A stretch of DNA of 52,500 nt from Candidatus Fimimorpha excrementavium (GCA_018710785.1 DVJD01000092.1:1-52500), one strand, 5' to 3'. Shown: positions 1-8,036, numbered from the stretch's first letter. Notes: generated from the sequence alone by a model not told the origin. Made by a program: numbers and translations.

Positions 1-38
1 CGGTGGGGTAGTTCCTCCTTTCTTGCCAAGCTACAAAA

Positions 39-68
39 ATACCGCCCGTAGTCTCGTTTGGGCGGTAT
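39..68 (-). terminator. Hairpin with T-run when read on the minus strand
   Basis: A 9-bp perfect inverted repeat (39-47 with 60-68, loop 12 nt) is followed, on the minus strand, by a short T-run (35-39 on plus is all A). It would terminate leftward transcription. A GGAGG-like site lies further left on the minus strand at 14-22, so the hairpin may sit in the leader of a minus-strand gene outside the window. No start codon is visible before the edge. Confidence 0.45.
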
Positions 69-80
69 CTCTGCGTAAGA

Positions 81-108
81 TTGGCAGTCCATTGTTAATT
101 TTTATAAT
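81..108 (+). promoter_or_regulatory. Sigma-A promoter of the two-component pair
   Basis: TTGGCA (81-86) and TATAAT (103-108) are separated by 16 nt. The predicted transcript would begin about 25-30 nt before the response regulator start. No good Shine-Dalgarno sequence is seen between promoter and start codon. Confidence 0.6.
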
Positions 109-141
109 GTTCCCTTTGTACACCGTTGCAAGTGATACAAA

Positions 142-891
142 ATGCCAGGGATGAATGATACAAAACTATATATTGGAATTTGCGATGATGAGAAACAGGC
201 GCGTGCGGAGATTAGAGAACGTCTAATGGCTTTGGCGGATCAGGAGGATATGTACATACAAGAATTTTCCTCCGGAAAGGAGCTGTTGGATACCTGCCGG
301 AAAAAGAAGTGTTTTTCCATCATTTATATGGATATTTACTTAAAAGAGGAAGACGGGATTGCGGTGGCAAAAGAAATGGTGAAGTGCTGCCCCAACACCA
401 AACTGGTATTTGTCACAGAGAGCCGCGATTTTGCGATTGACGCCTTTGAACTGCGGGCCCTCCACTATCTGGTAAAGCCGGTAACAGAAGAAAAACTGAA
501 AGAGACACTGCGGCGCTGGCGGGATACCCAGGAAGAAGACGTGCGAATATCTTTGAAAGTGGATCGTGAGAATGTGGTGCTTTCCCTAAAAGAAATCGCA
601 TATCTGAAAAGTGAAAACCATAAGACACAGGTGGTGCAGAAAGACGGAAGCAGCTTGTATACATATATGTCCTTGAATAATCTGGAACAGTATCTGACGG
701 AGGATTTTCTCAAGATCAAACGGGGAATCATAGTCAATATGGACTATATTGATGTACTGTCTTCCACATTCTGCATTTTGAAAAACGGAATGGATTTGGA
801 AATCAGCCGCCTGCACCGCGCAGATATAAAGAAACAGTATGAAGCCTATGTAATGCGAGTATTAAAAAAAGGACGGTCATTGGGAAAATAG
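142..891 (+). CDS. LytTR-family response regulator
   Basis: Cytoplasmic response regulator of the AgrA/LytR type, 249 residues. An N-terminal receiver domain (about residues 8-125) has the acidic pair D15-D16, the phosphoacceptor D64 in IYMDIY, and the conserved KP near residue 113. A LytTR DNA-binding domain (about 140-245) follows. These regulators bind pairs of direct repeats about 21 bp apart. The kinase gene starts on the base after the stop codon. The start is uncertain: ATG at 142 is the first possible codon, and an in-frame ATG at 151 is the alternative; neither has a clear ribosome site. No agrB/agrD-like genes lie nearby. The likely target is the peptide operon promoter just downstream of the pair. 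Confidence 0.9.
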   Translation: MPGMNDTKLYIGICDDEKQARAEIRERLMALADQEDMYIQEFSSGKELLDTCRKKKCFSIIYMDIYLKEEDGIAVAKEMVKCCPNTKLVFVTESRDFAIDAFELRALHYLVKPVTEEKLKETLRRWRDTQEEDVRISLKVDRENVVLSLKEIAYLKSENHKTQVVQKDGSSLYTYMSLNNLEQYLTEDFLKIKRGIIVNMDYIDVLSSTFCILKNGMDLEISRLHRADIKKQYEAYVMRVLKKGRSLGK

Positions 892-2262
892 ATGGATTGG
901 GGATATTATATAAGAAACGGTTTTGGATTTTTTCTGCAGCTGTTTCCCTGCGTACTGTTGTGCTGTCTTCCGATTCCGGCCAGCGAATGGAAATATAAAC
1001 GGAACCATGTACTGGGATTCATGACGGGACTGACCGTGGTGGGGGCGCTGATTTTTCCATGCGCAGTTCGCATACTGAACCACGTCAGGCTGGAAGTGAC
1101 GGGAAATATCTATATGGCTGCGGCCGTATGCGGATGTGTGTATATTTTTTTCCTGGGTTTATATACAAAATGGTATAAAAAGATTCTGATCATCTGCGTG
1201 GTGCTTTACTATGCGCTGACACAGTATATGCTGTCGAATTTTGTCCTGCAATTTTTGGAAGAAGATGTCAATGATCTGTATACCGTCAATGTGATCATGG
1301 TTTATGTAATTACCATGGCGCTGCTCTTCCCTCTCTTTTATCGGGTGCTCTGCCACATTCATGGGACGGCGTTTTGGGACTGGGAGGATAAGGAAGTCAG
1401 AAAGAGTCTGCTGGTGGTAAGCGGGATTACCATTGCATATGTAGTTTCCATATGTTTGTTTTCCACCATTATGTTTTGGAAGGGGGAAAAGGATACCACA
1501 TTTCTTGATATTTTCGAACTCATCATGTATCTGATCGTTGGATGGCAGTTTGCATACCTATATCGGCTGAGTTTCTGGAAAATTGCGAAAATAGGGCAGG
1601 AACGCATGCAGCGGCAGGAAATTGAGATTCGGAATTATCAATATGAAAAAATCAACCGTGAGATCGAAAAGGCCAAAAGACAGCGGCATGACCTGAGGCA
1701 TCATATGCGGGTTCTGACGGCTCTTTTGAAAGAAGGGCAAGTGGAGGAAGCCATGGCGCATATTGCAAAAGTGTGTGAACAAAATGAAGAAATCGAACTG
1801 GAACAATTCAGCAAAAATATTACGCTGAACGCGCTTTTGGGGTATTACGCCGGAATGGCCAGAGAAGAGGGGATCACTTGTCAAATTTATGCAGATATGC
1901 CGGAGGATTGCGCGGATTCGGTGGATTTGACCATTGTCTTTGGAAATTGCCTTGAAAACGCCATCGAAGCCAGTCGGCAGACGGAAGAAAAATATTTGTC
2001 CGTTGTGGTGGGGACAGTCGGGCATTCCATGGGCGTGCAGATTGAAAACAGCTGCAGTCCGCTGGAAGATTCCGTACTGGAGGGCGGCCGGATCCAGATG
2101 GAGAAGCTGACTTCATCGAAAAACCGGGGCGGCACAGGGCTGAAAAGCGTGGAGGGGATTCTGGAAAAGTACGGAAGCGGTCCGCTGAACGGATTTTATG
2201 ATAAAAAGAAGAACAGAATATCCATTCAATTTGTGTGGAATTGGGGAGAAAAAAGAAAATAG
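892..2262 (+). CDS. GHKL-domain sensor histidine kinase (AgrC-like)
   Basis: Membrane sensor kinase of 456 residues. The first 225 residues form about six hydrophobic segments, followed by a helical linker, an H-box containing RHDLRHHM (about 265-272) and a C-terminal GHKL ATPase domain with the N-box FGNCLENAIEA (about 349-360) and a glycine-rich GGTGLKS lid. This layout is typical of AgrC-type peptide sensors. It should phosphorylate the upstream LytTR regulator. The gene abuts the regulator gene with no gap, so the two are co-transcribed and probably translationally coupled. The signal is unknown; a peptide made by the neighbouring operon is an inference from position only. Confidence 0.9.
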   Translation: MDWGYYIRNGFGFFLQLFPCVLLCCLPIPASEWKYKRNHVLGFMTGLTVVGALIFPCAVRILNHVRLEVTGNIYMAAAVCGCVYIFFLGLYTKWYKKILIICVVLYYALTQYMLSNFVLQFLEEDVNDLYTVNVIMVYVITMALLFPLFYRVLCHIHGTAFWDWEDKEVRKSLLVVSGITIAYVVSICLFSTIMFWKGEKDTTFLDIFELIMYLIVGWQFAYLYRLSFWKIAKIGQERMQRQEIEIRNYQYEKINREIEKAKRQRHDLRHHMRVLTALLKEGQVEEAMAHIAKVCEQNEEIELEQFSKNITLNALLGYYAGMAREEGITCQIYADMPEDCADSVDLTIVFGNCLENAIEASRQTEEKYLSVVVGTVGHSMGVQIENSCSPLEDSVLEGGRIQMEKLTSSKNRGGTGLKSVEGILEKYGSGPLNGFYDKKKNRISIQFVWNWGEKRK

Positions 2263-2270
2263 GAATTATT

Positions 2271-2331
2271 CGCGAAATGCAACTTAAATGCCGTGAAATA
2301 CATTCTCAAAAAAAACAGAATTTGTTAAAAT
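2271..2331 (+). promoter_or_regulatory. Candidate LytTR operator and promoter of the peptide operon
   Basis: Two direct repeats CGCGAAATGCAACTTA (2271-2286) and CGTGAAATACATTCTC (2292-2307) match at 11 of 16 positions and are offset by 21 bp; a third AAATGC lies between them at 2286. They run into a poor -35 (TTCTCA, 2303-2308) that is 17 nt from TAAAAT (2326-2331). Tandem 21-bp-spaced sites overlapping a weak -35 are what is known for LytTR activators. Assignment to the adjacent regulator is inference. Confidence 0.55.
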
Positions 2332-2381
2332 AAAGAAGTTAATAAAAATTGAATTACTCCATCAAAGAGAGGAGGAGAAGT

Positions 2382-2702
2382 GTGAAATTAAAAGACGGAT
2401 TGATTTTGCGGGAAGTGGCAGGACAATATGTCATCGTACCTACGGGAAAAAGGGTGCAGGAAGTAACCTCCATCGTGTACATCTCCTCTTCCGCAGCCTA
2501 TCTGTGGGACTACATGAAGGATCATGAATTTGAAAAGCAGGATCTGGTAACACAGATCATGGAACACTATACGGGAGTAACCGAAGAACAGGCATCGGAT
2601 GACATTGAAAAGTTCTTAAAGACCCTGGCGGACAACAATATCCTGGACGACGGAAAAATACGGGGCCGGGTTTTTGTGCGGATGCCGCGGAAAGAGGGAT
2701 GA
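2382..2702 (+). CDS. PqqD-family peptide chaperone
   Basis: Small 106-residue protein of the PqqD type, a winged-helix domain that binds the leader of a precursor peptide and presents it to a radical SAM enzyme. The start chosen is GTG at 2382 because GGAGG (2371-2375) lies 6 nt ahead; an ATG 33 nt upstream lacks such a site. Visible family features are the early KDGLILREVAGQYVIVP strand region and an acidic helix followed by a short helix ending in a DNNILDD turn. It is the first gene of the operon and ends 2 nt before the preferred radical SAM start, so coupling is likely. The substrate is probably the product of the gene at 3778. Confidence 0.85.
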   Translation: MKLKDGLILREVAGQYVIVPTGKRVQEVTSIVYISSSAAYLWDYMKDHEFEKQDLVTQIMEHYTGVTEEQASDDIEKFLKTLADNNILDDGKIRGRVFVRMPRKEG

Positions 2703-2704
2703 GT

Positions 2705-3781
2705 ATGGCACAGGAATTTGAACCGGCCTGCCGGAGAATGGAATGGCTGGACCCTTTTTATAAAGCGGTCTGGGAGAAAGCCTTTGCCGATGCCATTCCC
2801 ATATCAGGAACCTTTGAGCTGACGCCCCGGTGCAATTTTGACTGCCAGATGTGCTACGTCCATCTGAAACCCCATCAGATCCCCCTCCATGGCCGGGAGC
2901 TGACGGCGAAGGAGTGGCTTCGGATCGCCGGGGAGGCCAAAGAAGCCGGGACCACATGGCTCTGCATCACCGGAGGAGAACCGCTGATGCATCCGGAATT
3001 CGAGACCATCTACCGGGAATTGGCGCAGATGGGATTTTTCATCACCCTGCAGACCAATGCTTCTCTGATCCGGGGGACATATGCAGATCTGCTGGCCCAG
3101 TATCCGCCCAGGGGAGTGAAGATCACCCTCTATGGGTCCAACGATGAGGTGTATGGTGAAGTGTGTCAGGTGGAAAAAGGTTTTACCCGTGTGGATGAAG
3201 GAATCCGCACCCTGCTGGAGATGAAGATCCCCGTCCAGCTGGTCAGCACCGTGATCCGGCAGAACGAAGACGATGTGAAAAAAATGGCATTTTATGCCTA
3301 CCTACATAAACTGCCGTGGGCAGCCACCGGAGGAATCAAAAAATCGGTCCGGGGAGCTGAAAGCGAGGTGGACAGCCTTCGGGTGCAGGAAAAACTGGAG
3401 GAGAGCAAGAGACAGGAAATCCGCTGGCATCTGAAGAAAGCGCCGCTGGACATCACGCGAAAGCCCTGTACCTACTGCAGGGATTACCGCCTGGGATATT
3501 GGGTGACGTGGGACGGCGCCATGAAATTCTGCGGATTTATGAAAGCCCCCGACATTCCCGTGAGGGATATGTCATTCCAAAATGCCTGGGACCAACTGAT
3601 CCGGTTTGAAGAACAGCTGGAATGGCCCAAAGCTTGTAAAACATGCAAAGTGAGCAAAGCATGCTTTAAATGTGCCGCCACACTGGAAACCGAGTGCGGC
3701 AGTCTGAATCAGGTAACAGAGGAATTTTGCAATAGAGTAAAAAAGTATTTTGATGAAGAGAAAGGTGAGTGGAAGATATGA
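2705..3781 (+). CDS. Radical SAM/SPASM peptide-modifying enzyme
   Basis: About 358 residues. The radical SAM cluster motif CNFDCQMC gives C43, C47 and C50, followed by a TGGEPL S-adenosylmethionine-binding motif. The C-terminal SPASM region holds further cysteines (CTYC, DGAMKFC, then CKTCKVSKACFKC and ETEC), enough for one or two auxiliary iron-sulfur clusters. Family members use a 5'-deoxyadenosyl radical to crosslink or otherwise modify ribosomal peptides. I prefer ATG 2705, with AGAGGG about 6 nt upstream, over ATG 2699, which overlaps the pqqD-like stop. Its stop overlaps the start of the candidate substrate gene (ATGA at 3778-3781). The chemistry performed cannot be told from sequence. 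Confidence 0.9.
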   Translation: MAQEFEPACRRMEWLDPFYKAVWEKAFADAIPISGTFELTPRCNFDCQMCYVHLKPHQIPLHGRELTAKEWLRIAGEAKEAGTTWLCITGGEPLMHPEFETIYRELAQMGFFITLQTNASLIRGTYADLLAQYPPRGVKITLYGSNDEVYGEVCQVEKGFTRVDEGIRTLLEMKIPVQLVSTVIRQNEDDVKKMAFYAYLHKLPWAATGGIKKSVRGAESEVDSLRVQEKLEESKRQEIRWHLKKAPLDITRKPCTYCRDYRLGYWVTWDGAMKFCGFMKAPDIPVRDMSFQNAWDQLIRFEEQLEWPKACKTCKVSKACFKCAATLETECGSLNQVTEEFCNRVKKYFDEEKGEWKI

Positions 3782-4137
3782 ATGGAATAAATTATATACC
3801 TAGTCCAAAAGAAGAGTATGATGGTGTTATGGCATTTAGTGTCCCGGCAGAGGGAACGACCATTCCATCAGGAGCGACCATTGTTCGGGGAATTTATTAT
3901 AAGTGGAATGAGCGTGGATTTATTGGCCAGGGGTGGATGTACAATATTCCAGGAGGGCCAACAGGTATGTATCCGCATTTTAATAGTGAGGCTGATGTTG
4001 CCGCGCATGTCGCAGAGCATCAAAATCTTGATAAGGTATTTGAGCATTGGTCGCAGTATTATACATTGGAAGGATGGGATACGTTTTATAATGCTGTTGG
4101 TGTTGATAGTGGATGTATGGATGTTGATCATTCCTAA
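3778..4137 (+). CDS. Unrecognised 119-residue protein, candidate substrate of the radical SAM enzyme
   Basis: I recognise no family. The ATG at 3778 overlaps the radical SAM stop and is preceded by AAAGGTGAG at 3761-3769; a GTG at 3769 is a weaker alternative. The middle is rich in Tyr, Trp, Gly and Pro (around GWMYNIPGGPTGMYPHF), the second half is rich in His and acidic residues, there is one Cys near the end, and the last residue is Ser in MDVDHS. There is no signal peptide, membrane segment or double-glycine motif. Its position between a PqqD/radical SAM pair and a kinase/exporter pair makes it the likely modified peptide. It lies in a segment of about 41% GC by hand count, much lower than its upstream neighbours. 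Confidence 0.6.
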   Translation: MNGINYIPSPKEEYDGVMAFSVPAEGTTIPSGATIVRGIYYKWNERGFIGQGWMYNIPGGPTGMYPHFNSEADVAAHVAEHQNLDKVFEHWSQYYTLEGWDTFYNAVGVDSGCMDVDHS

Positions 4138-4145
4138 TAAGAGTA

Positions 4146-4946
4146 ATGGAAAATAATTTATTCAGTATTAGCAAATTGATTGTTTTGATTCATTCGGATT
4201 CTTATCATTGGAAGAAGATTTGGAGAACGTTTCGGAGTAAAACAGCTGATCCACATGAGCTAGAAATTTCATGGATAAAATTATTATCTGATGATAACCT
4301 GTTTCGACAGGTTCCATTAGAAATGATGGACGATGAATTGATTTTATATGAATCGGATATATTTCTGGTAAATAAAGAATGGTCAAGAGGAAGGATTGTA
4401 TCTGCGAAAAGTCAAAACGGAGTTGAACTATTTATTTTACGCATGTTTTATGCCGCTGCTGTCAAGAAGAAGAGAATTTTTATGCATAGCTCCTTGATAG
4501 ATATAAAGGGAAAAGGCATCATGTTCCCTGGCCCTTCCGGCATCGGAAAGACCACCCAGGCGGAACTATGGAACAAGTACCGTGACGCCTTGATCATCAA
4601 CGGCGATGTGGTCCTTGTCCAGGAGACCCCCGACGCCTTCCTTGGCTGGGGCACCCCCTGGCATGGGTCTTCTCCTTACTGTGAGAATACCAGCGTCCCT
4701 GTGGCCGCCATGGTGGTCCTGAAGCAGGCGCGGGAGAATTCCATCCGGGAGCTGACGGGCTTTGAGAAGGTGACGGAGGTGTCCAACAGTGTCTTCTATC
4801 CCCAGTGGGTGGAAGGCGGCATGGAGCTTTGTCTGGAGACCCTGGATCATCTTTTGACGAAGATTCCGGTATATGAATTGTCCTGCCGCCCCGACGAGGG
4901 AGCGGTGGAGTTGGTGGAACAGGTGGTTTTTGGCCATGTTCAGTAA
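4146..4946 (+). CDS. HprK-like P-loop kinase associated with peptide clusters
   Basis: 266 residues. The C-terminal half resembles the catalytic domain of HPr kinase: P-loop GPSGIGKTTQ (about residues 128-137), then NGDVVLV and a glycine/tryptophan loop LGWGTPWHG. The N-terminal half is divergent. Relatives occur in peptide gene clusters, and those in lasso-peptide clusters phosphorylate the C-terminal Ser of the precursor; the candidate substrate here also ends in Ser. No lasso cyclase or leader peptidase is present. The first 360 bases are about 33% GC and the next 300 about 58% (hand count), with the change just before the P-loop, suggesting a recombinant gene. Its end overlaps the exporter start. 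Ribosome site weak. Confidence 0.75.
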   Translation: MENNLFSISKLIVLIHSDSYHWKKIWRTFRSKTADPHELEISWIKLLSDDNLFRQVPLEMMDDELILYESDIFLVNKEWSRGRIVSAKSQNGVELFILRMFYAAAVKKKRIFMHSSLIDIKGKGIMFPGPSGIGKTTQAELWNKYRDALIINGDVVLVQETPDAFLGWGTPWHGSSPYCENTSVPVAAMVVLKQARENSIRELTGFEKVTEVSNSVFYPQWVEGGMELCLETLDHLLTKIPVYELSCRPDEGAVELVEQVVFGHVQ

Positions 4947-6702
4947 ATGGAAGCATTATAAAAAACGAATTGAAGAGGGGCGTCTGAAAGAGCTGGTTTC
5001 CCAGTGGAAATGGCTGGGAGGCTATATCCGGCGCTACTGGATTTTGGTAGCGGTCTACACCGGCTTGGGGGTGTCCGGTTCTGTGCTGGGGCTGGGCACC
5101 TCATTGATTTCCCGGACACTCATCGATGCCGTCACCGGTTACAATGCCGAGAGCATAGCGGGGGCGGCAGCGCTGTATGTGGGCACCGGTGTGGGACAGA
5201 TTTTTATCAATGTGGTAAAGCAGAGGATCTCATTAAAGATTCGTCTGAAGATTTCCAATGAGATCAAAGAGGATATTTTCGGTCAGGTGCTTTCGGTGGA
5301 GTGGGAATCCATCTCCGCTTACCGTTCCGGTGACATCCTGTACCGGATGAACGGAGACACGGGGATGATTTCCAACAGTATTTTAAGTTTTATTCCCAAT
5401 GTGATCTCCGTGTGCATCAGCTTCGGCGGCGCCTTTGTCATCATGATGCAGAATGACCCCATCATGGCCGTCATCGCTCTGGCGGGAGCGCCCATTACGC
5501 TTCTGTCCAGCCGCTATATGACGAAAAAGATGCGGGAATACCAGGAAAAAAACCAGAATCTGGCCAGTACGAAGATGACGGTGGATCAGGAGATTTTCCA
5601 GAATCTTCAGCTGATCAAAGCCTTTGACCTGGTTCCCTTTTTTACCAGCCGGTTCCATGCGGTTCAGCAGGAGTCGGTTAAGATGTCGCTGGATCAGAAC
5701 CGGTTCCAGTCGGGGCTGACGGTGGTGACCTCCCTGGTGGGACAGGTGGTGGGGTATGCCTGCTACGGGTTTGCCATCTGGCGTCTGTGGAGGGGAGACA
5801 TCAGCTATGGAAGCATGACCATGCTGGTGGGGATGGCCGGTTCCCTCCGGGGTTCTTTTTCTTCTGTGACCGGGCTTCTGCCCACTGCCATCCGGGCCGG
5901 AATCAGCGCCGGGCGTGTGATGGAGCTGGTGGAGATGCCCAAGGAAGATAGGAGCAAGGAGCAGGAGGCCAAGAAGCTTTTGAAAAAAGCCGGTGACAGC
6001 GGTCTTTATTTGAAGATGGAGGATGGGGCCTTTTGGTATGAGGAGGACAAACCCGTTTATACCCACGCGTCCTTTTACGGAGCGCCGGGGGAGATCATCG
6101 GACTCATCGGACCGTCCGGCCAGGGGAAGACGACCACCTTCCGGCTGTTTCTGGGGCTGTATGCCCTTCGGGAGGGAAGTCTCTGCATCGGCGTGCCGGG
6201 CGGAGAGAGCCTTTCCATTTCGTCCTCCACCCGCTGTCTGTTCCGCTATATTCCCCAGGGGAATACGCTGTTTCAGGGGACCATCGCCGATAATCTGAAA
6301 ATGATGAAGGCCGATGCCAGTGAGGAGGAACTGATCCGGGCGTTGAAAACCGCCTGTGCCTGGGAGTTTGTGGAGAAGCTGGAGCATGGCGTAGATACGG
6401 AAGTACGGGAGCTGGGCCAGCGGTTTTCCGAGGGACAAAAGCAGAGGATTTCCATCGCCCGGGCGCTTTTGTCGGAAGCGCCGGTGCTTCTTTTGGACGA
6501 AGCCACCAGCGCCCTGGATATGGATACGGAGCGTCGGGTGATCGCGAATATTGTTAAAAATGATCCGAAACGGCTGATTGTGGTGGCAGCCCACCGGCCC
6601 AGTGTTTTTTCTGTTTGTGACCGCATTTACCGGGTGAAAGACGGCAGATTTGAGGAGACAGATGGAGAAGACAAAAAGAAGCTGCAGAGTGGGAGTGTAT
6701 GA
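4936..6702 (+). CDS. ABC exporter, fused membrane and ATPase domains
   Basis: About 588 residues starting at ATG 4936, which overlaps the kinase stop by 11 nt. Residues 1 to about 310 form a type-I exporter membrane domain with five to six hydrophobic helices. The ATPase domain has Walker A GPSGQGKTT (about 393-401), signature FSEGQKQR (about 497-504) and Walker B VLLLDEATSAL (about 516-526) with the catalytic Glu. No C39 peptidase domain is present, so it would not cut a leader itself. As last gene of the operon it most likely exports the modified product or gives self-protection. It ends just before a perfect bidirectional terminator. Substrate assignment rests on position. Confidence 0.85.
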   Translation: MFSKWKHYKKRIEEGRLKELVSQWKWLGGYIRRYWILVAVYTGLGVSGSVLGLGTSLISRTLIDAVTGYNAESIAGAAALYVGTGVGQIFINVVKQRISLKIRLKISNEIKEDIFGQVLSVEWESISAYRSGDILYRMNGDTGMISNSILSFIPNVISVCISFGGAFVIMMQNDPIMAVIALAGAPITLLSSRYMTKKMREYQEKNQNLASTKMTVDQEIFQNLQLIKAFDLVPFFTSRFHAVQQESVKMSLDQNRFQSGLTVVTSLVGQVVGYACYGFAIWRLWRGDISYGSMTMLVGMAGSLRGSFSSVTGLLPTAIRAGISAGRVMELVEMPKEDRSKEQEAKKLLKKAGDSGLYLKMEDGAFWYEEDKPVYTHASFYGAPGEIIGLIGPSGQGKTTTFRLFLGLYALREGSLCIGVPGGESLSISSSTRCLFRYIPQGNTLFQGTIADNLKMMKADASEEELIRALKTACAWEFVEKLEHGVDTEVRELGQRFSEGQKQRISIARALLSEAPVLLLDEATSALDMDTERRVIANIVKNDPKRLIVVAAHRPSVFSVCDRIYRVKDGRFEETDGEDKKKLQSGSV

Positions 6703-6738
6703 AAAAGAGGATACTGTTTAAGGAGTATCCTCTTTTTT
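6702..6738. terminator. Bidirectional terminator between ABC exporter and nucleotidyltransferase
   Basis: A perfect 14-bp inverted repeat (6702-6715 with 6724-6737, 8-nt loop) is flanked by A-run on the left and T-run on the right, so it serves both converging transcripts. Its right half includes the last codons of the minus-strand gene. Confidence 0.9.
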
Positions 6739-7974
6739 CCGCCATAAGGCCGGAAGGCGGCTGCCGTGTTTTCGGATGGGGCGTATGCCATAGCGGCGGA
6801 ATACGCGGATGCGGGACAGGCCTGTGTTCAGGATGCCGCCCAGGGAGAACTGGTCGTCCAGGATGCGAAAGGCGATGCGTTTCCACCGTTTGATCCAAAA
6901 GAGGGGCAGCAGCCAGGGATGACGGTCCAGCGCTTGGGAGGTGGAGCGCAGCTGGCCAAGGGGCGGAAAGAGGATGGAGAAGAGGCCGGTGCCGTGGAGC
7001 GTCGCCTGGGTGAAGACAGAACTGTAGCGGCGGCTTTCGTCCTGGACACCGAAGCATCCGGCGTCCATCATCTCCGCCAGCAGAGGACGTTCGTCCAGGT
7101 TCTTTCCCTGCGGCAGCGGGCTGCCCGCGGCCAGATCGGAAAAGCCCAGGAAGGTACGGCCGATTTTCAAAAGGCTCCCATAAAAGTCCGTCAGATGCAG
7201 GGCGCGGACCGCCTGCCATACCACCGTCCGGTTGATTCGGGATGCGTAGGCCGTGTCAAACAGACACAGATCCAAAAGCTGGCGGATGCCGGTTCCGGCG
7301 GAGAGAAAGTGTTTATAGAGGTGTACCAGAAGGAACAGGTAGTGGCGGGTGGGCGACAGGGTCCAGAGGGTTTGCCCGTTTAGGGAAAAGGCCATGGGAT
7401 GGTCCAGGGCGCCGGCAAAAATCCGGTTCATGGCACGGTGTGTGGCGCTTTTGGTGCCAAAGGGATTGATATGGATTTCCAGCGTCAGGATTCCGTTTTC
7501 ATAATTGACGGTCTGAATGGTTTTTAAGACTTCCGGGGAAACCTGGGGAGTGACACAGGTGTAGCCGCACTGGCGCAGGACGGAATCACAAAGAGAAAAA
7601 TCGGAGGGAGCGATCCACAGGTCTTCATCGCTGGAGGGACGGCAGTCCGGCTGCGGATAGAGCAGACGGCAGACCAGCCCCTTTAAGATAAGCGGCCGAA
7701 GCCCCGCGTCGGTCAGGGCGCGGTAGACACAGAGAAAGGTTTCTGTGCGGGTCTGCTGGTTTACGATCTGGCTGACCGCGGTGTTTAAAAATTTCTGCTG
7801 TACGGAGGCCGGAGCCGTCTGAAATTCCGGCAGAGACCGGGCGGATTCATAGAGAATCGGCAGAATGTTGTGTTTATGCCCCAGTTCATAGAGGCGCAGC
7901 CAGTCAGGGCGGTGCAGATGGGACGGTGTCTGGTGAAAGTAGGAACACAGAAGCGATGAAAAATTGGAATACAT
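6718..7974 (-). CDS. Nucleotidyltransferase-like protein (NTP_transf_5 type)
   Basis: 418 residues. The start at 7974 is set by AAAGGAGGG at 7981-7989; in-frame ATGs further upstream have no such site. The region LILKGLVCRLLYP (about 95-107) followed by RPSSDEDLWI (about 112-121) matches the uncharacterised nucleotidyltransferase family in which a Lys-Gly and a D-x-D pair form the active site; here D116 and D118 are candidates for metal ligands. Such proteins recur in peptide clusters that also carry HprK-like kinases, including lasso-peptide clusters, where their role is unclear. Unlike the rest of the operon it is transcribed from its own promoter toward the exporter gene. The C-terminus is Arg-rich. 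Confidence 0.75.
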   Translation of the reverse strand: MYSNFSSLLCSYFHQTPSHLHRPDWLRLYELGHKHNILPILYESARSLPEFQTAPASVQQKFLNTAVSQIVNQQTRTETFLCVYRALTDAGLRPLILKGLVCRLLYPQPDCRPSSDEDLWIAPSDFSLCDSVLRQCGYTCVTPQVSPEVLKTIQTVNYENGILTLEIHINPFGTKSATHRAMNRIFAGALDHPMAFSLNGQTLWTLSPTRHYLFLLVHLYKHFLSAGTGIRQLLDLCLFDTAYASRINRTVVWQAVRALHLTDFYGSLLKIGRTFLGFSDLAAGSPLPQGKNLDERPLLAEMMDAGCFGVQDESRRYSSVFTQATLHGTGLFSILFPPLGQLRSTSQALDRHPWLLPLFWIKRWKRIAFRILDDQFSLGGILNTGLSRIRVFRRYGIRPIRKHGSRLPALWRKKEDTP

Positions 7975-8007
7975 GAAAAACCCTCCTTTGATATACATTA
8001 TATTACG

Positions 8008-8036
8008 ATTATAACAAATAGAACAATAATTGTCCA
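8008..8036 (-). promoter_or_regulatory. Promoter of the nucleotidyltransferase-like gene
   Basis: On the minus strand TGGACA (8031-8036) and TATAAT (8008-8013) are 17 nt apart, about 35 nt before the start codon. Confidence 0.7.

Noticed and set aside
3778-4137. Nif11- or nitrile-hydratase-type leader peptide precursor
   Set aside because: No double-glycine cut site, no Cys-rich core and no family helices.
5383-6594. 403-codon minus-strand open frame in the ABC exporter gene
   Set aside because: Antisense to Walker A, signature and Walker B coding; no supporting start signal.
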